A stretch of 40,568 bases of DNA, taken from Brachybacterium tyrofermentans. GTDB taxonomy: Bacteria; Actinomycetota; Actinomycetes; Actinomycetales; Dermabacteraceae. Position 1 is the stretch's first letter; each line of letters opens with the position of its first letter. Below are positions 1 through 7,544 of the stretch, in pieces. The notes beneath the pieces were generated by a model. The model was given only the letters and a program-made list of their open reading frames with translations, searched no databases and was not told the origin of the DNA. Made by a program: the position numbers and the translations under genes. Where the stretch lies: the NCBI RefSeq assembly GCF_014897585.1, contig NZ_JABUXW010000031.1:1-40568 (forward strand), read 5' to 3'.

Positions 1-1
1 A

Positions 2-1234
2 CGACAGCATAAGAAATCAACCGAATCCGCTGTCCGAAATCACCGCAGCAGCTCACTTTCCGTCGCCGTCATCGGCACCGGCATGGCCGGCAGGACCCAC
101 GCCAACGCCTGGAGCCAGGCCGGAACCGTCTATGACCTGGGCCTGCCGCCCGTGCGGCTCGCCGCCATCGCCGACGCCCACCTGCCCTTCGCCGAGGACG
201 CCGCCGCCCGCTATGGCTACGAGAAGGCCGTGGGGGACTGGCGCGACGTCGCCGAGGACGACTCGATCGACATCGTCTCGATCGTGGTGGGCAACGCCCT
301 GCACCGCGAGATCGCCGAGGCCATGGCCGCGGCGGGGAAGCACGTGCTGTGCGAGAAGCCCCTGGCCGGCACCCTCGAGGACGCCGAGGCGATGGCAGCC
401 CTCGAGCAGAAGCACCCCGACCTGGTGCTCGCGACCGGCTACACCTTCCGTCGCAACGCCGGCATCGCCATGCTCGCCAAGCTCGCCGAGGACGGCGCCC
501 TGGGGAGGATCGCCCACCTCGACGGCCGGTACTGGTGCGACTACGGGGCTGACGAGAACGTCCCCATGGCCTGGCGGTACAAGGGCCCGATGGGTTCCGG
601 CGCGCTCGGCGACGTCGGCTCCCACCTCGTGGACTCCGCCGAGCTGATCCTGGGCCCGGTGGTCGAGGTCTCCGGCGCGCAGCTCGTGCAGACCATCTCC
701 GAGCGGCCGGTGGCCGGCGGTGCGGTCGCGGGCGGGCGCGGGGTCGCCGCCTCCGCCGACGCTCCGAAGGAGGTCGTCGAGAACGACGACGTCGCCACCT
801 TCACTGCGCGCTTCGCCTCCGGCGCCGCGGGGACCTTCTCGGTGTCCCGTGTCGCTCACGGCCTGCCCAACTACAAGGCGCTCACGGTGCTCGGAACCGA
901 CGGCACCGCGAGCTGGTCCCTGGACCGCACCGGCGAGATCCAGATCGCCGACGCCACCTCGCCGCAGGGCCTCGGCGGTCTGCGCCAGGTGCTCGTGAAC
1001 CCCGAGTTCCCCTACTTCGGCAACGGCTCCTCGATGGCCTTCGGCGGCGTCGGCCTGAACCAGATCGAGCAGTTCACCTACCAGGCGCACGCCTTCCTGC
1101 AGCAGGTCGCCGGCATCACCGAGGGCGCCCTGCCGCCGTGCGCGAGCTTCGCCGACGGCTACCGCCAGATGCGGGTGCTGGACGCCGTGGCCCGCTCGGC
1201 GGCGTCCGGTGGCGCGGCGATCGAGATCTCCTGA
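2..1234 (+). CDS. Gfo/Idh/MocA family oxidoreductase (5' end outside window)
   Basis: NAD(P)-dependent dehydrogenase of the Gfo/Idh/MocA family, which oxidises polyols, inositols or sugars. The frame is open to the left edge with no start codon before the Rossmann motif. The strand order VAVIGTGMAG (GxGxxG) begins near position 62, upstream of the first in-frame ATG at 83, so that ATG would cut the nucleotide-binding fold and cannot be the true start. The EKPLAG motif (CEKPLAGT, near 351-372) is the family's conserved lysine-proline signature. About 410 residues are visible, the usual family size. A TIM-barrel isomerase follows 52 bp downstream, a common pairing in inositol and rare-sugar loci. 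Its neighbourhood with iolC and iolB suggests a role on inositol isomers or derivatives, but the substrate is inferred. Confidence 0.9.
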   Translation, partial: RQHKKSTESAVRNHRSSSLSVAVIGTGMAGRTHANAWSQAGTVYDLGLPPVRLAAIADAHLPFAEDAAARYGYEKAVGDWRDVAEDDSIDIVSIVVGNALHREIAEAMAAAGKHVLCEKPLAGTLEDAEAMAALEQKHPDLVLATGYTFRRNAGIAMLAKLAEDGALGRIAHLDGRYWCDYGADENVPMAWRYKGPMGSGALGDVGSHLVDSAELILGPVVEVSGAQLVQTISERPVAGGAVAGGRGVAASADAPKEVVENDDVATFTARFASGAAGTFSVSRVAHGLPNYKALTVLGTDGTASWSLDRTGEIQIADATSPQGLGGLRQVLVNPEFPYFGNGSSMAFGGVGLNQIEQFTYQAHAFLQQVAGITEGALPPCASFADGYRQMRVLDAVARSAASGGAAIEIS

Positions 1235-1286
1235 CCCGGCCGACCCGTCGGCCTGTTCCCCACGACCGTTTCCGAGAGGAGACCCC

Positions 1287-2291
1287 ATGACGTTCACCTA
1301 TGGCGCCTACACCGCCTGCCTGCAGGACCGCACCCTTCCCGAGGCCCTCGACGTGCTCCGCGGGATGGGCCTGACCGGAGCCGAGGTCAACACCGGCGGC
1401 TTCATCCCCTCGCCCCACGCCCCGGTCGACGCCCTGCTGGCGAGCGAGCGCGTCCGACGCGACTACCTGCAGGTCTTCGCCGACGCCGGCATGCAGCTCA
1501 CGGGCCTGACAGCGTCCGGAAATCCGCTCTCGCCCCTGCCCACCGAGGGCCTCGGTCATGCCCACGACCTGCGTCGCACGATCGAGCTCGCCGGCCTGCT
1601 CGGCGTGCGCGACGTGGTCGCGATGTCCGGAACCCCCGGCACCGACCCGGGTGCCCGCTACCCGGCGTGGATCGTGAACCCCTGGAACGGCATCGACCTG
1701 GAGATCCTCGAGTATCAGTGGTCCGTCGCCGTGCCGTTCTGGAAGGAGATCGATGCGCTCGCTCGGGAGCGGGACGTGAAGGTCGCGCTCGAGATGCATC
1801 CGCGGAACCTGGTGTTCTCCCCGCCCAGCTTCGAGCGCTTCGTCGAGCTGGTCGAGCCGACTCACCTCGGCGTGAACCTCGACCCGAGCCACCTGTTCTG
1901 GCAGCAGATGGAGCCCATCGACTGCATCGAGCGGCTGGGCTCGCACATCACGCACGTGCACGCCAAGGACACCGCCGTGCTGCCCGGCGCGGCGACCCGC
2001 GGCGTGCTCGACACCGACTACGGCCCGGTTCCGGAGGACCCGGCGCAGCGCACGCCGACGGGGATGGGCCACTACTGCTCGACCTGGCCGGACGATCCGG
2101 CCTGGAGGTTCGTCGCGATCGGCGAGGGCCATGACGTGGACTACTGGACCCGGTTCCTGGCGGCGCTGGCCGCGGTGGACCCGCAGCTCCACGTCAACAT
2201 CGAGCACGAGGACGCCGCCTTCGACCGCGTCGAGGGCATCGCCCGCGGCGCCGAGGTGCTCCTGGCCGCCGCCGAGCGCGCCGGCGCCTGA
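1287..2291 (+). CDS. Sugar phosphate isomerase/epimerase, xylose isomerase-like TIM barrel (IolE/IolH-like)
   Basis: 334-residue AP_endonuc_2/xylose isomerase-like TIM barrel. The start at 1287 has a strong ribosome site (GAGAGGAG) five bases upstream and gives MTFTYGAYTACLQD; the frame stays open further upstream but without such a site. The expected metal ligands are visible: Glu169 in EMHPRN, Asp199 in NLDPSHL, His223/His225 in HVHAKD and Glu306 in IEHED. Enzymes of this type isomerise or dehydrate inososes and keto-sugars (IolE, IolH, IolI). The preceding dehydrogenase makes a keto-polyol product likely as substrate. It probably shares a transcript with the dehydrogenase (52 bp gap). Exact activity cannot be read from the sequence. 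Confidence 0.88.
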   Translation: MTFTYGAYTACLQDRTLPEALDVLRGMGLTGAEVNTGGFIPSPHAPVDALLASERVRRDYLQVFADAGMQLTGLTASGNPLSPLPTEGLGHAHDLRRTIELAGLLGVRDVVAMSGTPGTDPGARYPAWIVNPWNGIDLEILEYQWSVAVPFWKEIDALARERDVKVALEMHPRNLVFSPPSFERFVELVEPTHLGVNLDPSHLFWQQMEPIDCIERLGSHITHVHAKDTAVLPGAATRGVLDTDYGPVPEDPAQRTPTGMGHYCSTWPDDPAWRFVAIGEGHDVDYWTRFLAALAAVDPQLHVNIEHEDAAFDRVEGIARGAEVLLAAAERAGA

Positions 2292-2717
2292 GCGGACGGG
2301 TGCCCGCGCGTCCTGGCATCGGCGCACGGAGCTCGCACGCGGAGCTGCGTCACCGGTACCCGCACGTGGAGCTGCGTCACCGGTACCCGCGCGTCGAGCT
2401 GTGTCACCGGTACCCGCACGTGGAGCTGCGTCGTCGCCCGCCCCAGTTGCGGAGTTCGCGCTCCGTGGCGGGGTCCACACTGCCTGGTGCGTCGGTATCC
2501 ACTGGTCTATTCGACGCATCAGACCGTGTGGGCTGCTGGCGCCACCGTGCAGATGCTCTCGGCGCACGGGCCGCTGGCGCCGCCGTGCTCGGCACGTGGG
2601 TCGCCGGCGCCGTCGCGTCCAGCGCATACAGCACAGGCACCGCCGCGCCAGCATGCAAGCCGCCGGAGTCCTGCTCGGCACCTCCAGAACCCCTCCGCCC
2701 CTGACAAGGAACAGAAC
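2292..2717. other. Repeat-rich intergenic stretch
   Basis: A 426-bp gap between the isomerase and the tautomerase. The first part holds a 27-bp tandem repeat (separate entry). The rest (about 2530-2660) contains a looser recurrence of a GCTGGCGCC(A/G)CCGTG-like word at irregular spacing. Open frames cross it on both strands, but their coding content is just the repeat read through, with no conserved domain. I see no recognisable gene. Confidence 0.6.
2335..2432 (+). repeat. 27-bp tandem repeat, about 3.6 copies
   Basis: Three full units (2335-2361, 2362-2388, 2389-2415) and a 17-bp partial unit share a consensus beginning GCACGTGGAGCTGCGTCA and ending CCGGTACCC. Each unit carries a KpnI-type GGTACC palindrome, and units 2 and 4 also CACGTG. 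Copies differ at only a few positions. The period is a multiple of three, so the frame reads as a nine-residue repeat, but no domain is recognisable. Confidence 0.9.
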
Positions 2718-3107
2718 ATGCCTCTCGTACGCATCACCCAGCAGGACGTCCGCACTCCCGAGCAGTCGCGCCGGATGGCGGACATCGTCCAGGAGGTCAT
2801 GCTCGAGCTGTTCGCCGCGCCGGCCCGGGATCGCTACCAGATCGTGGAGACGCTGCCCGTCGGCTCGATCCTCGCCGAGGACACCGGGTTGGGGATCGAG
2901 CGCAGCGAGGGGGTGGTGATCATCCACGTCACCCAGCAGGGCCGCAGCACCGAGCAGAAGCAGGCGGTCTACGCCGCGCTCGCCGAGCGGCTCGCCGCGG
3001 AGGAGCTCGTGCGCCCGGAGGACCTCATCGTCTCGGTGGTGCACAACGACCGCGAGGACTGGTCCTTCGGGCACGGCAGGGCGCAGTTCCTCACCGGAGA
3101 GCTCTGA
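2718..3107 (+). CDS. Tautomerase family protein (MIF/4-oxalocrotonate-like superfamily)
   Basis: 129-residue protein starting MPLVRITQQD. Pro2 becomes the catalytic N-terminal proline after methionine removal, the hallmark of the tautomerase superfamily. The rest (VREDR-like helix, then VVIIHVTQQGRS and DLIVSVVHNDREDWSFGHG) fits the longer Tautomerase_2 type found next to sugar and aromatic catabolic genes. The start at 2718 is fixed by the proline and by an AAGGAACAG site just upstream. It lies between the isomerase and iolC in the same direction, which suggests it enolises a keto intermediate of the pathway. That role is inference. Confidence 0.85.
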   Translation: MPLVRITQQDVRTPEQSRRMADIVQEVMLELFAAPARDRYQIVETLPVGSILAEDTGLGIERSEGVVIIHVTQQGRSTEQKQAVYAALAERLAAEELVRPEDLIVSVVHNDREDWSFGHGRAQFLTGEL

Positions 3108-3129
3108 GGGCACGGGCCGAAGGGCCGAC

Positions 3130-3260
3130 GGGCAGGCCGACGGGCCCACGGACCCACGGGCAGGCCGACGGGCCCACGGACCCACGGGCAGGCCGTCGGG
3201 CGGGCCGACGGGCCCACGGGCAGGCCGTCGGGCGGCCCGACGGGCGGATCGACGGGCAGA
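3130..3260 (+). repeat. 28-bp GC-rich tandem repeat with degenerate tail
   Basis: The word GGGCAGGCCGACGGGCCCAC recurs at 3130 and 3158 with an exact 28-bp period, and its start recurs at 3186. It then degrades into shorter GGGC(A/G)GGCCG(A/T)CGGGC variants up to about 3260. It sits directly after the tautomerase stop and before the iolC promoter. No coding sense is visible. Confidence 0.85.
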
Positions 3261-3273
3261 TCGGCGGCCTTCC

Positions 3274-3323
3274 GAACATGTTCACTCATTTGTCTGGACA
3301 TGAGCCTGCAGGCATGGCACGAT
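3274..3323 (+). promoter_or_regulatory. Probable iolC operon promoter with two operator-like palindromes
   Basis: A perfect 10-bp palindrome GAACATGTTC lies at 3274-3283. TGTCTGGACA at 3292-3301 has inverted TGTC/GACA arms and differs at one position from KGWCHTRACA, the IolR site I recall for Corynebacterium glutamicum. Its right half doubles as a -35 box, TGGACA (3295-3300, five of six to TTGACA), followed after 17 bp by CACGAT (3318-3323) as a weak -10. A repressor on this site would block polymerase. The GntR regulator at 7545-8303 is the obvious candidate. Promoter and operator are inferred from sequence only. Confidence 0.5.
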
Positions 3324-3400
3324 AGATCCATCGAGCGGTACGGCCGGGCAGATCGCCCCTGGTCACCGCCCAGATTTCAACGCAGAGAGGCTCTGAGATC

Positions 3401-4453
3401 ATGGCAGCACCCGACCTTGACATCATCACCTTCGGTCGCAGCGGTGTCGACATCTACCCGCTGGAGATCGCCACGGGACTCGAGGACATCTACAGCTTCG
3501 GCAAGTTCCTCGGCGGCAGCCCCACGAACGTGGCCGTCGCGGCGGCCCGGCTCGGGCACACCCCGGCCGTGATCACCGGCGTGGGAAACGATCCCTTCGG
3601 CCGCTACGTGGTCAAGGAGATGGAGCGCCTGGGCGTCTCGGGCGAGTTCGTCGTGCGCAACGACGAGCTGAACACCCCCATCACCCTGTGTGAGATCTTC
3701 CCGCCGGATGACTTCCCGCTGTACTTCTACCGCAAGCCCAGCGCCCCGGACCTGCAGGTCACGCCCGAGCACCTCGACCTCGAGGCGATCAAGTCCGTGC
3801 CGCTGTTCTGGTTCTCCGGCACCGGGCTGTCCGAGGAGCCCAGCCGCTCCGCGCACTTCGCGGCCCTCGAGGCCCGCGGTCGCACCGCGCACACCGTCTT
3901 CGACCTCGACTACCGACCGATGTTCTGGTCCTCGCCCGATGAGGCTCGCGAGCTGTACCGCGAAGCGCTCAAGCACACCACGGTCGCCGTCGGCAACAAG
4001 GAGGAGTGCGAGGTCGCCGTCGGCGAGACCGAGCCCGAGCGCGCGGCCGACGCCCTGCTCGAGGCCGGCGTCGAGATCGCGATCGTCAAGCAGGGCCCCA
4101 AGGGCGTGCTCGGCAAGACCCGCGACGACCGTGTGGAGGTCGCCCCGAACCTCATCGAGGTCATCAACGGCCTCGGCGCGGGGGACAGCTTCGGCGGCTC
4201 CCTGGCGCACGGCCTGCTGGCCGGCCAGGACCTCGAGACCATCCTGACCCGCTGCAATGCGGCCGGCGCGATCGTCACCAGCCGCCTGGAGTGCTCCACC
4301 GCGATGCCCACCGGCGAGGAGATCGACCTGCTGCTCGCCGGCGGCGACCCCAACCACGGGCAGACCGTCGAGCAGATGCTCGGCGCGCTGCGCAACCGCG
4401 GCATCGCCGCCCCGGCCACGGAGACGGCCCCCGCCACGGAGAAGACCGCATGA
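3401..4453 (+). CDS. iolC: 5-dehydro-2-deoxygluconokinase IolC
   Basis: 350-residue PfkB/ribokinase-family kinase that phosphorylates 5-dehydro-2-deoxy-D-gluconate (DKG) with ATP in cytosolic myo-inositol catabolism. The N-terminal FGRSGVDIYPLEI and GGSPTNVAVAAARLG (PfkB signature 1) are typical of IolC. The C-terminal signature NGLGAGDSFGG carries the catalytic base Asp262. Asp/Tyr-rich substrate residues lie in DLDYRPMFW. The start follows an AGAGAGG ribosome site. Its stop overlaps the next start (ATGA at 4450-4453), so the aldolase-like gene is translationally coupled. It is the first gene of a four-gene operon. Confidence 0.95.
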   Translation: MAAPDLDIITFGRSGVDIYPLEIATGLEDIYSFGKFLGGSPTNVAVAAARLGHTPAVITGVGNDPFGRYVVKEMERLGVSGEFVVRNDELNTPITLCEIFPPDDFPLYFYRKPSAPDLQVTPEHLDLEAIKSVPLFWFSGTGLSEEPSRSAHFAALEARGRTAHTVFDLDYRPMFWSSPDEARELYREALKHTTVAVGNKEECEVAVGETEPERAADALLEAGVEIAIVKQGPKGVLGKTRDDRVEVAPNLIEVINGLGAGDSFGGSLAHGLLAGQDLETILTRCNAAGAIVTSRLECSTAMPTGEEIDLLLAGGDPNHGQTVEQMLGALRNRGIAAPATETAPATEKTA

Positions 4454-5382
4454 GCAGCGCGAGCGGCACCCCGACCAGCACCCCCGGACCGGCCGGCTCC
4501 GGGTTCGTGAGCACTTACGACGAGGTCACGAAAGTCCGCCTCGAGGACCCCTCGCGGATCGCACGCCTCGCGGCCACCCGCCGCCGGCGCACCGTCGCGG
4601 ACACCGACGGCACCATGATGGTGATCGCCGCGGATCATCCTGCCCGTGGCGCTCTCGGCGTGGGCAGCCGCCCGCAGGCCATGGCCAGCCGGCGCGAGCT
4701 GCTGGACCGCATGCGCGAGGCGCTCGCCGTGCCCGGCGTGGACGGTGTGCTCGGCACCGCGGACATCCTCGAGGACCTGCTGCTGCTCGGCGCGCTCGAG
4801 GACAAGATCGTCTTCGCCTCGATGAACCGCGGCGGCTTGCAGGGCAGCTCCTGGGAGATCGAGGATCGCTTCACCGCCTACGACGCGGCCTCGATCAAGC
4901 AGTCCGGCTTCGACGGCGGCAAGATGCTCACCCGCATCGATCTGGACGACGACCGCACCTCGTTCATCCTCGAGGCCAGCGCGAACGCCGTCACCGACCT
5001 GGCGCGGCACGAGCTGATCGCCATGGTCGAGCCGTTCATGTCCAGCCGCCCCGGCGGGGGGAAGATCGTCAACGACCTCAGCCCCGAGGCCGTCATCAAA
5101 TCCATCCACATCGCTCAGGGTCTCGGCGCCACGAGCGCCTACACCTGGCTGAAGCTGCCGGCGGTGGATGACATGGAGCGGGTCATGGACGCGACCACGC
5201 TGCCCACGCTGATCCTCGGCGGAGACCCCGCGAACGATGATCCCGACACCCTGCGCGCCACGTGGAAGCAGGCTCTTGCCCGGCCCAACGTGCGCGGCCT
5301 GGTCGTGGGTCGCACCCTGCTGTATCCGGCCGACGACGACGTCACCGCCGCGGTGGCCGCCTCCGTCGACATGCTCCGCTGA
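4450..5382 (+). CDS. Cgl0159-family (beta/alpha)8 aldolase-like protein of inositol catabolism
   Basis: 310-residue TIM-barrel protein resembling the actinobacterial Cgl0159 family found beside iolC in Corynebacterium inositol clusters. Conserved features include MMVIAADHPARGALGVG near the N-terminus (a DeoC/class I aldolase-like first strand), DGVLGTADILEDLLLLGAL, and TYTWLKLP/LGGD near the end. Lysines in the late strands could form a Schiff base. By position it should cleave 2-deoxy-5-keto-gluconate-6-phosphate, the IolC product, doing the job of IolJ. The function is inferred from neighbourhood. The start is fixed by the ATGA overlap with iolC. The first 20 residues are Ser/Thr/Pro-rich and likely disordered. 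Confidence 0.85.
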   Translation: MSSASGTPTSTPGPAGSGFVSTYDEVTKVRLEDPSRIARLAATRRRRTVADTDGTMMVIAADHPARGALGVGSRPQAMASRRELLDRMREALAVPGVDGVLGTADILEDLLLLGALEDKIVFASMNRGGLQGSSWEIEDRFTAYDAASIKQSGFDGGKMLTRIDLDDDRTSFILEASANAVTDLARHELIAMVEPFMSSRPGGGKIVNDLSPEAVIKSIHIAQGLGATSAYTWLKLPAVDDMERVMDATTLPTLILGGDPANDDPDTLRATWKQALARPNVRGLVVGRTLLYPADDDVTAAVAASVDMLR

Positions 5383-5425
5383 GCAGCTTCACGAGCTGAC
5401 CGGCCCTCTCGAAGGGAGACCATCG

Positions 5426-6367
5426 ATGTCCTCCACCACCAGCACCCCCAGCACGCCCGGCCCCTCCAGCACGCCCGGCACCTCCGATCTGCACCTGCCC
5501 GCCGGCTCCACCGGCCGCGGCAACTACGAGACGATCATCGATCCCGGCGCCCGCGACGGCTGGGTCCACACCGGGCTGCGCGTGCTCGCGCTCGGCCCAG
5601 GGGAGAGCGAGATCTTCACCGCGAACAGCGTCGAGGCGATGATCGTGCCCCTGAACGGCGGCTGCGAGGTCTCCGTCGGCGGCGAGCAGCACATGCTGCG
5701 CGGCCGCACCGACGTCTTCGCCTCCGCGACCGACGTGCTCTACGTGCCCGTCGGCTCCCAGCCCACGATCTCCTCGGCCGACGGCGGTCGCTTCGCGGTC
5801 GCCACCGCAGTGGCCACCGGCGTCCACCCGGTCGCGCTGATCCGGGCCGAGGACATCTCCGTGGAGATCCGCGGCGGGGGGAACATGACGCGGAAGGTGC
5901 GCAACTTCGGCACCGTCGGCGCCTTCGACGCGATGGACAGCCTCATCGCCTGCGAGGTCATCACCCCTGGTGGGAACTGGTCCAGCTATCCCGCGCACAA
6001 GCACGACGAGACCGTGGACGATGGCGAGCACCTCGAATCCGAGCTCGAGGAGATCTACTACTACGAGATCCAGGACGCCCCCGACGGCGGTCCCGGCTTC
6101 GGCTTCCACCAGACCACCTCGAGCGGCGAGTCGACGCCGATCGACGTGCTGTCCGAGGTGCGCACCGGCGACACCGTGCTGGTCCCGCACGGATGGCACG
6201 GTCCCTGCGCGGCCGCCCCCGGGCACGACATGTACTACCTCAACGTCATGGCCGGGCCGGATCCGGTGCGCGCCTGGAACATCACCGATCATCCCGAGCA
6301 GACCTGGGTGCGCGGCACCTGGGCCGACGCCGGCATCGACCCCCGCCTCGAAGGAGAGACCCGATGA
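5426..6367 (+). CDS. iolB: 5-deoxy-glucuronate isomerase IolB
   Basis: 313-residue cupin that converts 5-deoxy-glucuronate to DKG, the substrate of IolC. Two cupin halves are visible. The second holds the metal motif: SSYPAHKHDE (two His), then ELEEIYYYEI (Glu) and a late His in VPHGWHGPCAAAPGHDMYYLNVMAG, all diagnostic of IolB. The ATG at 5426 lies behind a GAAGGGAG site and opens with a low-complexity Ser/Thr/Pro stretch before DLHLPAGS, where the family domain begins. The gap from the previous gene is 43 bp. The stop overlaps the next start (ATGA at 6364-6367). Confidence 0.95.
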   Translation: MSSTTSTPSTPGPSSTPGTSDLHLPAGSTGRGNYETIIDPGARDGWVHTGLRVLALGPGESEIFTANSVEAMIVPLNGGCEVSVGGEQHMLRGRTDVFASATDVLYVPVGSQPTISSADGGRFAVATAVATGVHPVALIRAEDISVEIRGGGNMTRKVRNFGTVGAFDAMDSLIACEVITPGGNWSSYPAHKHDETVDDGEHLESELEEIYYYEIQDAPDGGPGFGFHQTTSSGESTPIDVLSEVRTGDTVLVPHGWHGPCAAAPGHDMYYLNVMAGPDPVRAWNITDHPEQTWVRGTWADAGIDPRLEGETR

Positions 6368-7437
6368 GCGAGAACCCGACGACAGCAGCCGCGCAGGCCG
6401 CGACCCCGCAGACCAGCCTTCCCCAGGACGTGCGCGTCGGCATCATCGGCGTGGGCCGCATGGGCGCCGACCATGTCGAGCGCATCCGCGGCCGCATCAA
6501 GGGCGCCCGTGTGAGCGTGATCAGCGACTATCTGCGCGAGACCGCCGAGAAGGTCTCCGCGGAGACCCCGGGATCCCGCGTGGTCGACACTCCCGAGGAG
6601 GTCATCGCCGCGGAGGACGTCGACGCGATCCTCATCGCGAGCCCCGGTGCCTTCCACCGCGACCAGACCCTCGCCGCGATCGCCGCCGGCAAGCCCGTGC
6701 TGTGCGAGAAGCCGCTGGCCATGAACCCGCAGGACGCCTACGACGTGGTGCGCGCCGAGGCCGCATCGGGCGCGTCGTACGTCTCGCTGGGCTTCATGCG
6801 CCGCTTCGACGCCGAGTACGCCGAGCTCAAGGACGCTCTGGACGCCGGCGAGCTGGGCACACCCCTGCTGCTGAACTGCAAGCACCGCAACGCCACCGTG
6901 CTGCCCGGCTTCAACGACACGATGATGGTCTACGACTCGGCCGTCCACGAGATCGACGCGATCTCGTACTTCCTCGAGGAGCCCGTGGTCTCGGTGCAGA
7001 CCGTCGTGCCTCGCACCACCGAGCTCGCGCCCGAGGGCCTGCACGATCCGCTGCTGTTCCTCTTCCGCACCGAATCCGGCGTGATCGTCACCGACGAGCT
7101 GTGGGTGAGCACCAACGCCGGGTATGAGGTGCGCACCGAGCTCGTCGGCTCCAAGGGTGCCTCGACCATCGGCCAGGCCAGCGGCCGGGTCACCACGCAG
7201 CTCGAGGGCGGCCGCTGGGGCGGCGATGTCCCGCTGGACTTCCGGCCGCGCTTCGTCGCCGCCTATGACGCCGAGGTGCAGGCCTGGATCAACGCCGTGG
7301 CCGACGGCAGCAACGTCGCGCCCCGCTCCGCCACCGCCTGGGACGGCTACGTGGGCGCCGCGATCTGCGAGGCCACCGAACGCTCGCTCACGGCCGACGG
7401 GGAGGTGCCGGTCGCGCTCGAGGCACGGCCGAGCTGA
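6364..7437 (+). CDS. Gfo/Idh/MocA oxidoreductase, inositol 2-dehydrogenase-like (IolG-like)
   Basis: 357-residue NAD-dependent dehydrogenase. The Rossmann motif VGIIGVGRMGADH is near residues 24-36, the EKPLA lysine motif near 118-122, and the His of AVHEIDAI is in the catalytic position of IolG-type enzymes. myo-Inositol 2-dehydrogenase makes 2-keto-myo-inositol, the first step of the pathway. The start overlaps the iolB stop. This is the second such enzyme in the window; the two differ clearly in sequence and probably handle different inositol isomers or scyllo-inosose. The assignment to myo-inositol is from family plus context. Confidence 0.9.
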   Translation: MSENPTTAAAQAATPQTSLPQDVRVGIIGVGRMGADHVERIRGRIKGARVSVISDYLRETAEKVSAETPGSRVVDTPEEVIAAEDVDAILIASPGAFHRDQTLAAIAAGKPVLCEKPLAMNPQDAYDVVRAEAASGASYVSLGFMRRFDAEYAELKDALDAGELGTPLLLNCKHRNATVLPGFNDTMMVYDSAVHEIDAISYFLEEPVVSVQTVVPRTTELAPEGLHDPLLFLFRTESGVIVTDELWVSTNAGYEVRTELVGSKGASTIGQASGRVTTQLEGGRWGGDVPLDFRPRFVAAYDAEVQAWINAVADGSNVAPRSATAWDGYVGAAICEATERSLTADGEVPVALEARPS

Positions 7438-7494
7438 GTCACGAAGGCGGCAGCTGAGCTGACCGCCAGGGCGGCGACTGACTGATCATCTGCT

Positions 7495-7519
7495 GTCCGC
7501 GCCGTATCCTGGCGCGGAC
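7495..7519. promoter_or_regulatory. 9-bp perfect inverted repeat before the GntR gene
   Basis: GTCCGCGCC (7495-7503) and its exact complement GGCGCGGAC (7511-7519) are separated by GTATCCT. The element sits 57 bp after the iolG-like stop and 25 bp before the GntR start. It could be an operator for autoregulation, or the terminator of the iol operon; no T run follows. Confidence 0.45.
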
Positions 7520-7544
7520 GCAGGCGTCAACCGAGGAGAGTGCA

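Noticed and set aside
83..1234. ATG at 83 as the start of the first dehydrogenase
   Set aside because: It would remove the VAVIGTG part of the Rossmann motif, which is encoded just upstream in the same open frame.
2300..2704. 134-residue rightward frame with nine-residue repeats (HVELRHRYP type)
   Set aside because: The repeat is the 27-bp DNA array read in frame; there is no ribosome site or other coding sign, and the other frames are open too.
1116..3185. 689-residue leftward reading frame opposite the isomerase and tautomerase genes
   Set aside because: It is the GC-driven shadow of clear rightward genes and the repeats; no domain is seen and the start has no ribosome site.
2335..3260. 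CRISPR array (repeat units of 27-28 bp)
   Set aside because: Units are directly adjacent with no unique spacers, and no cas gene is near.
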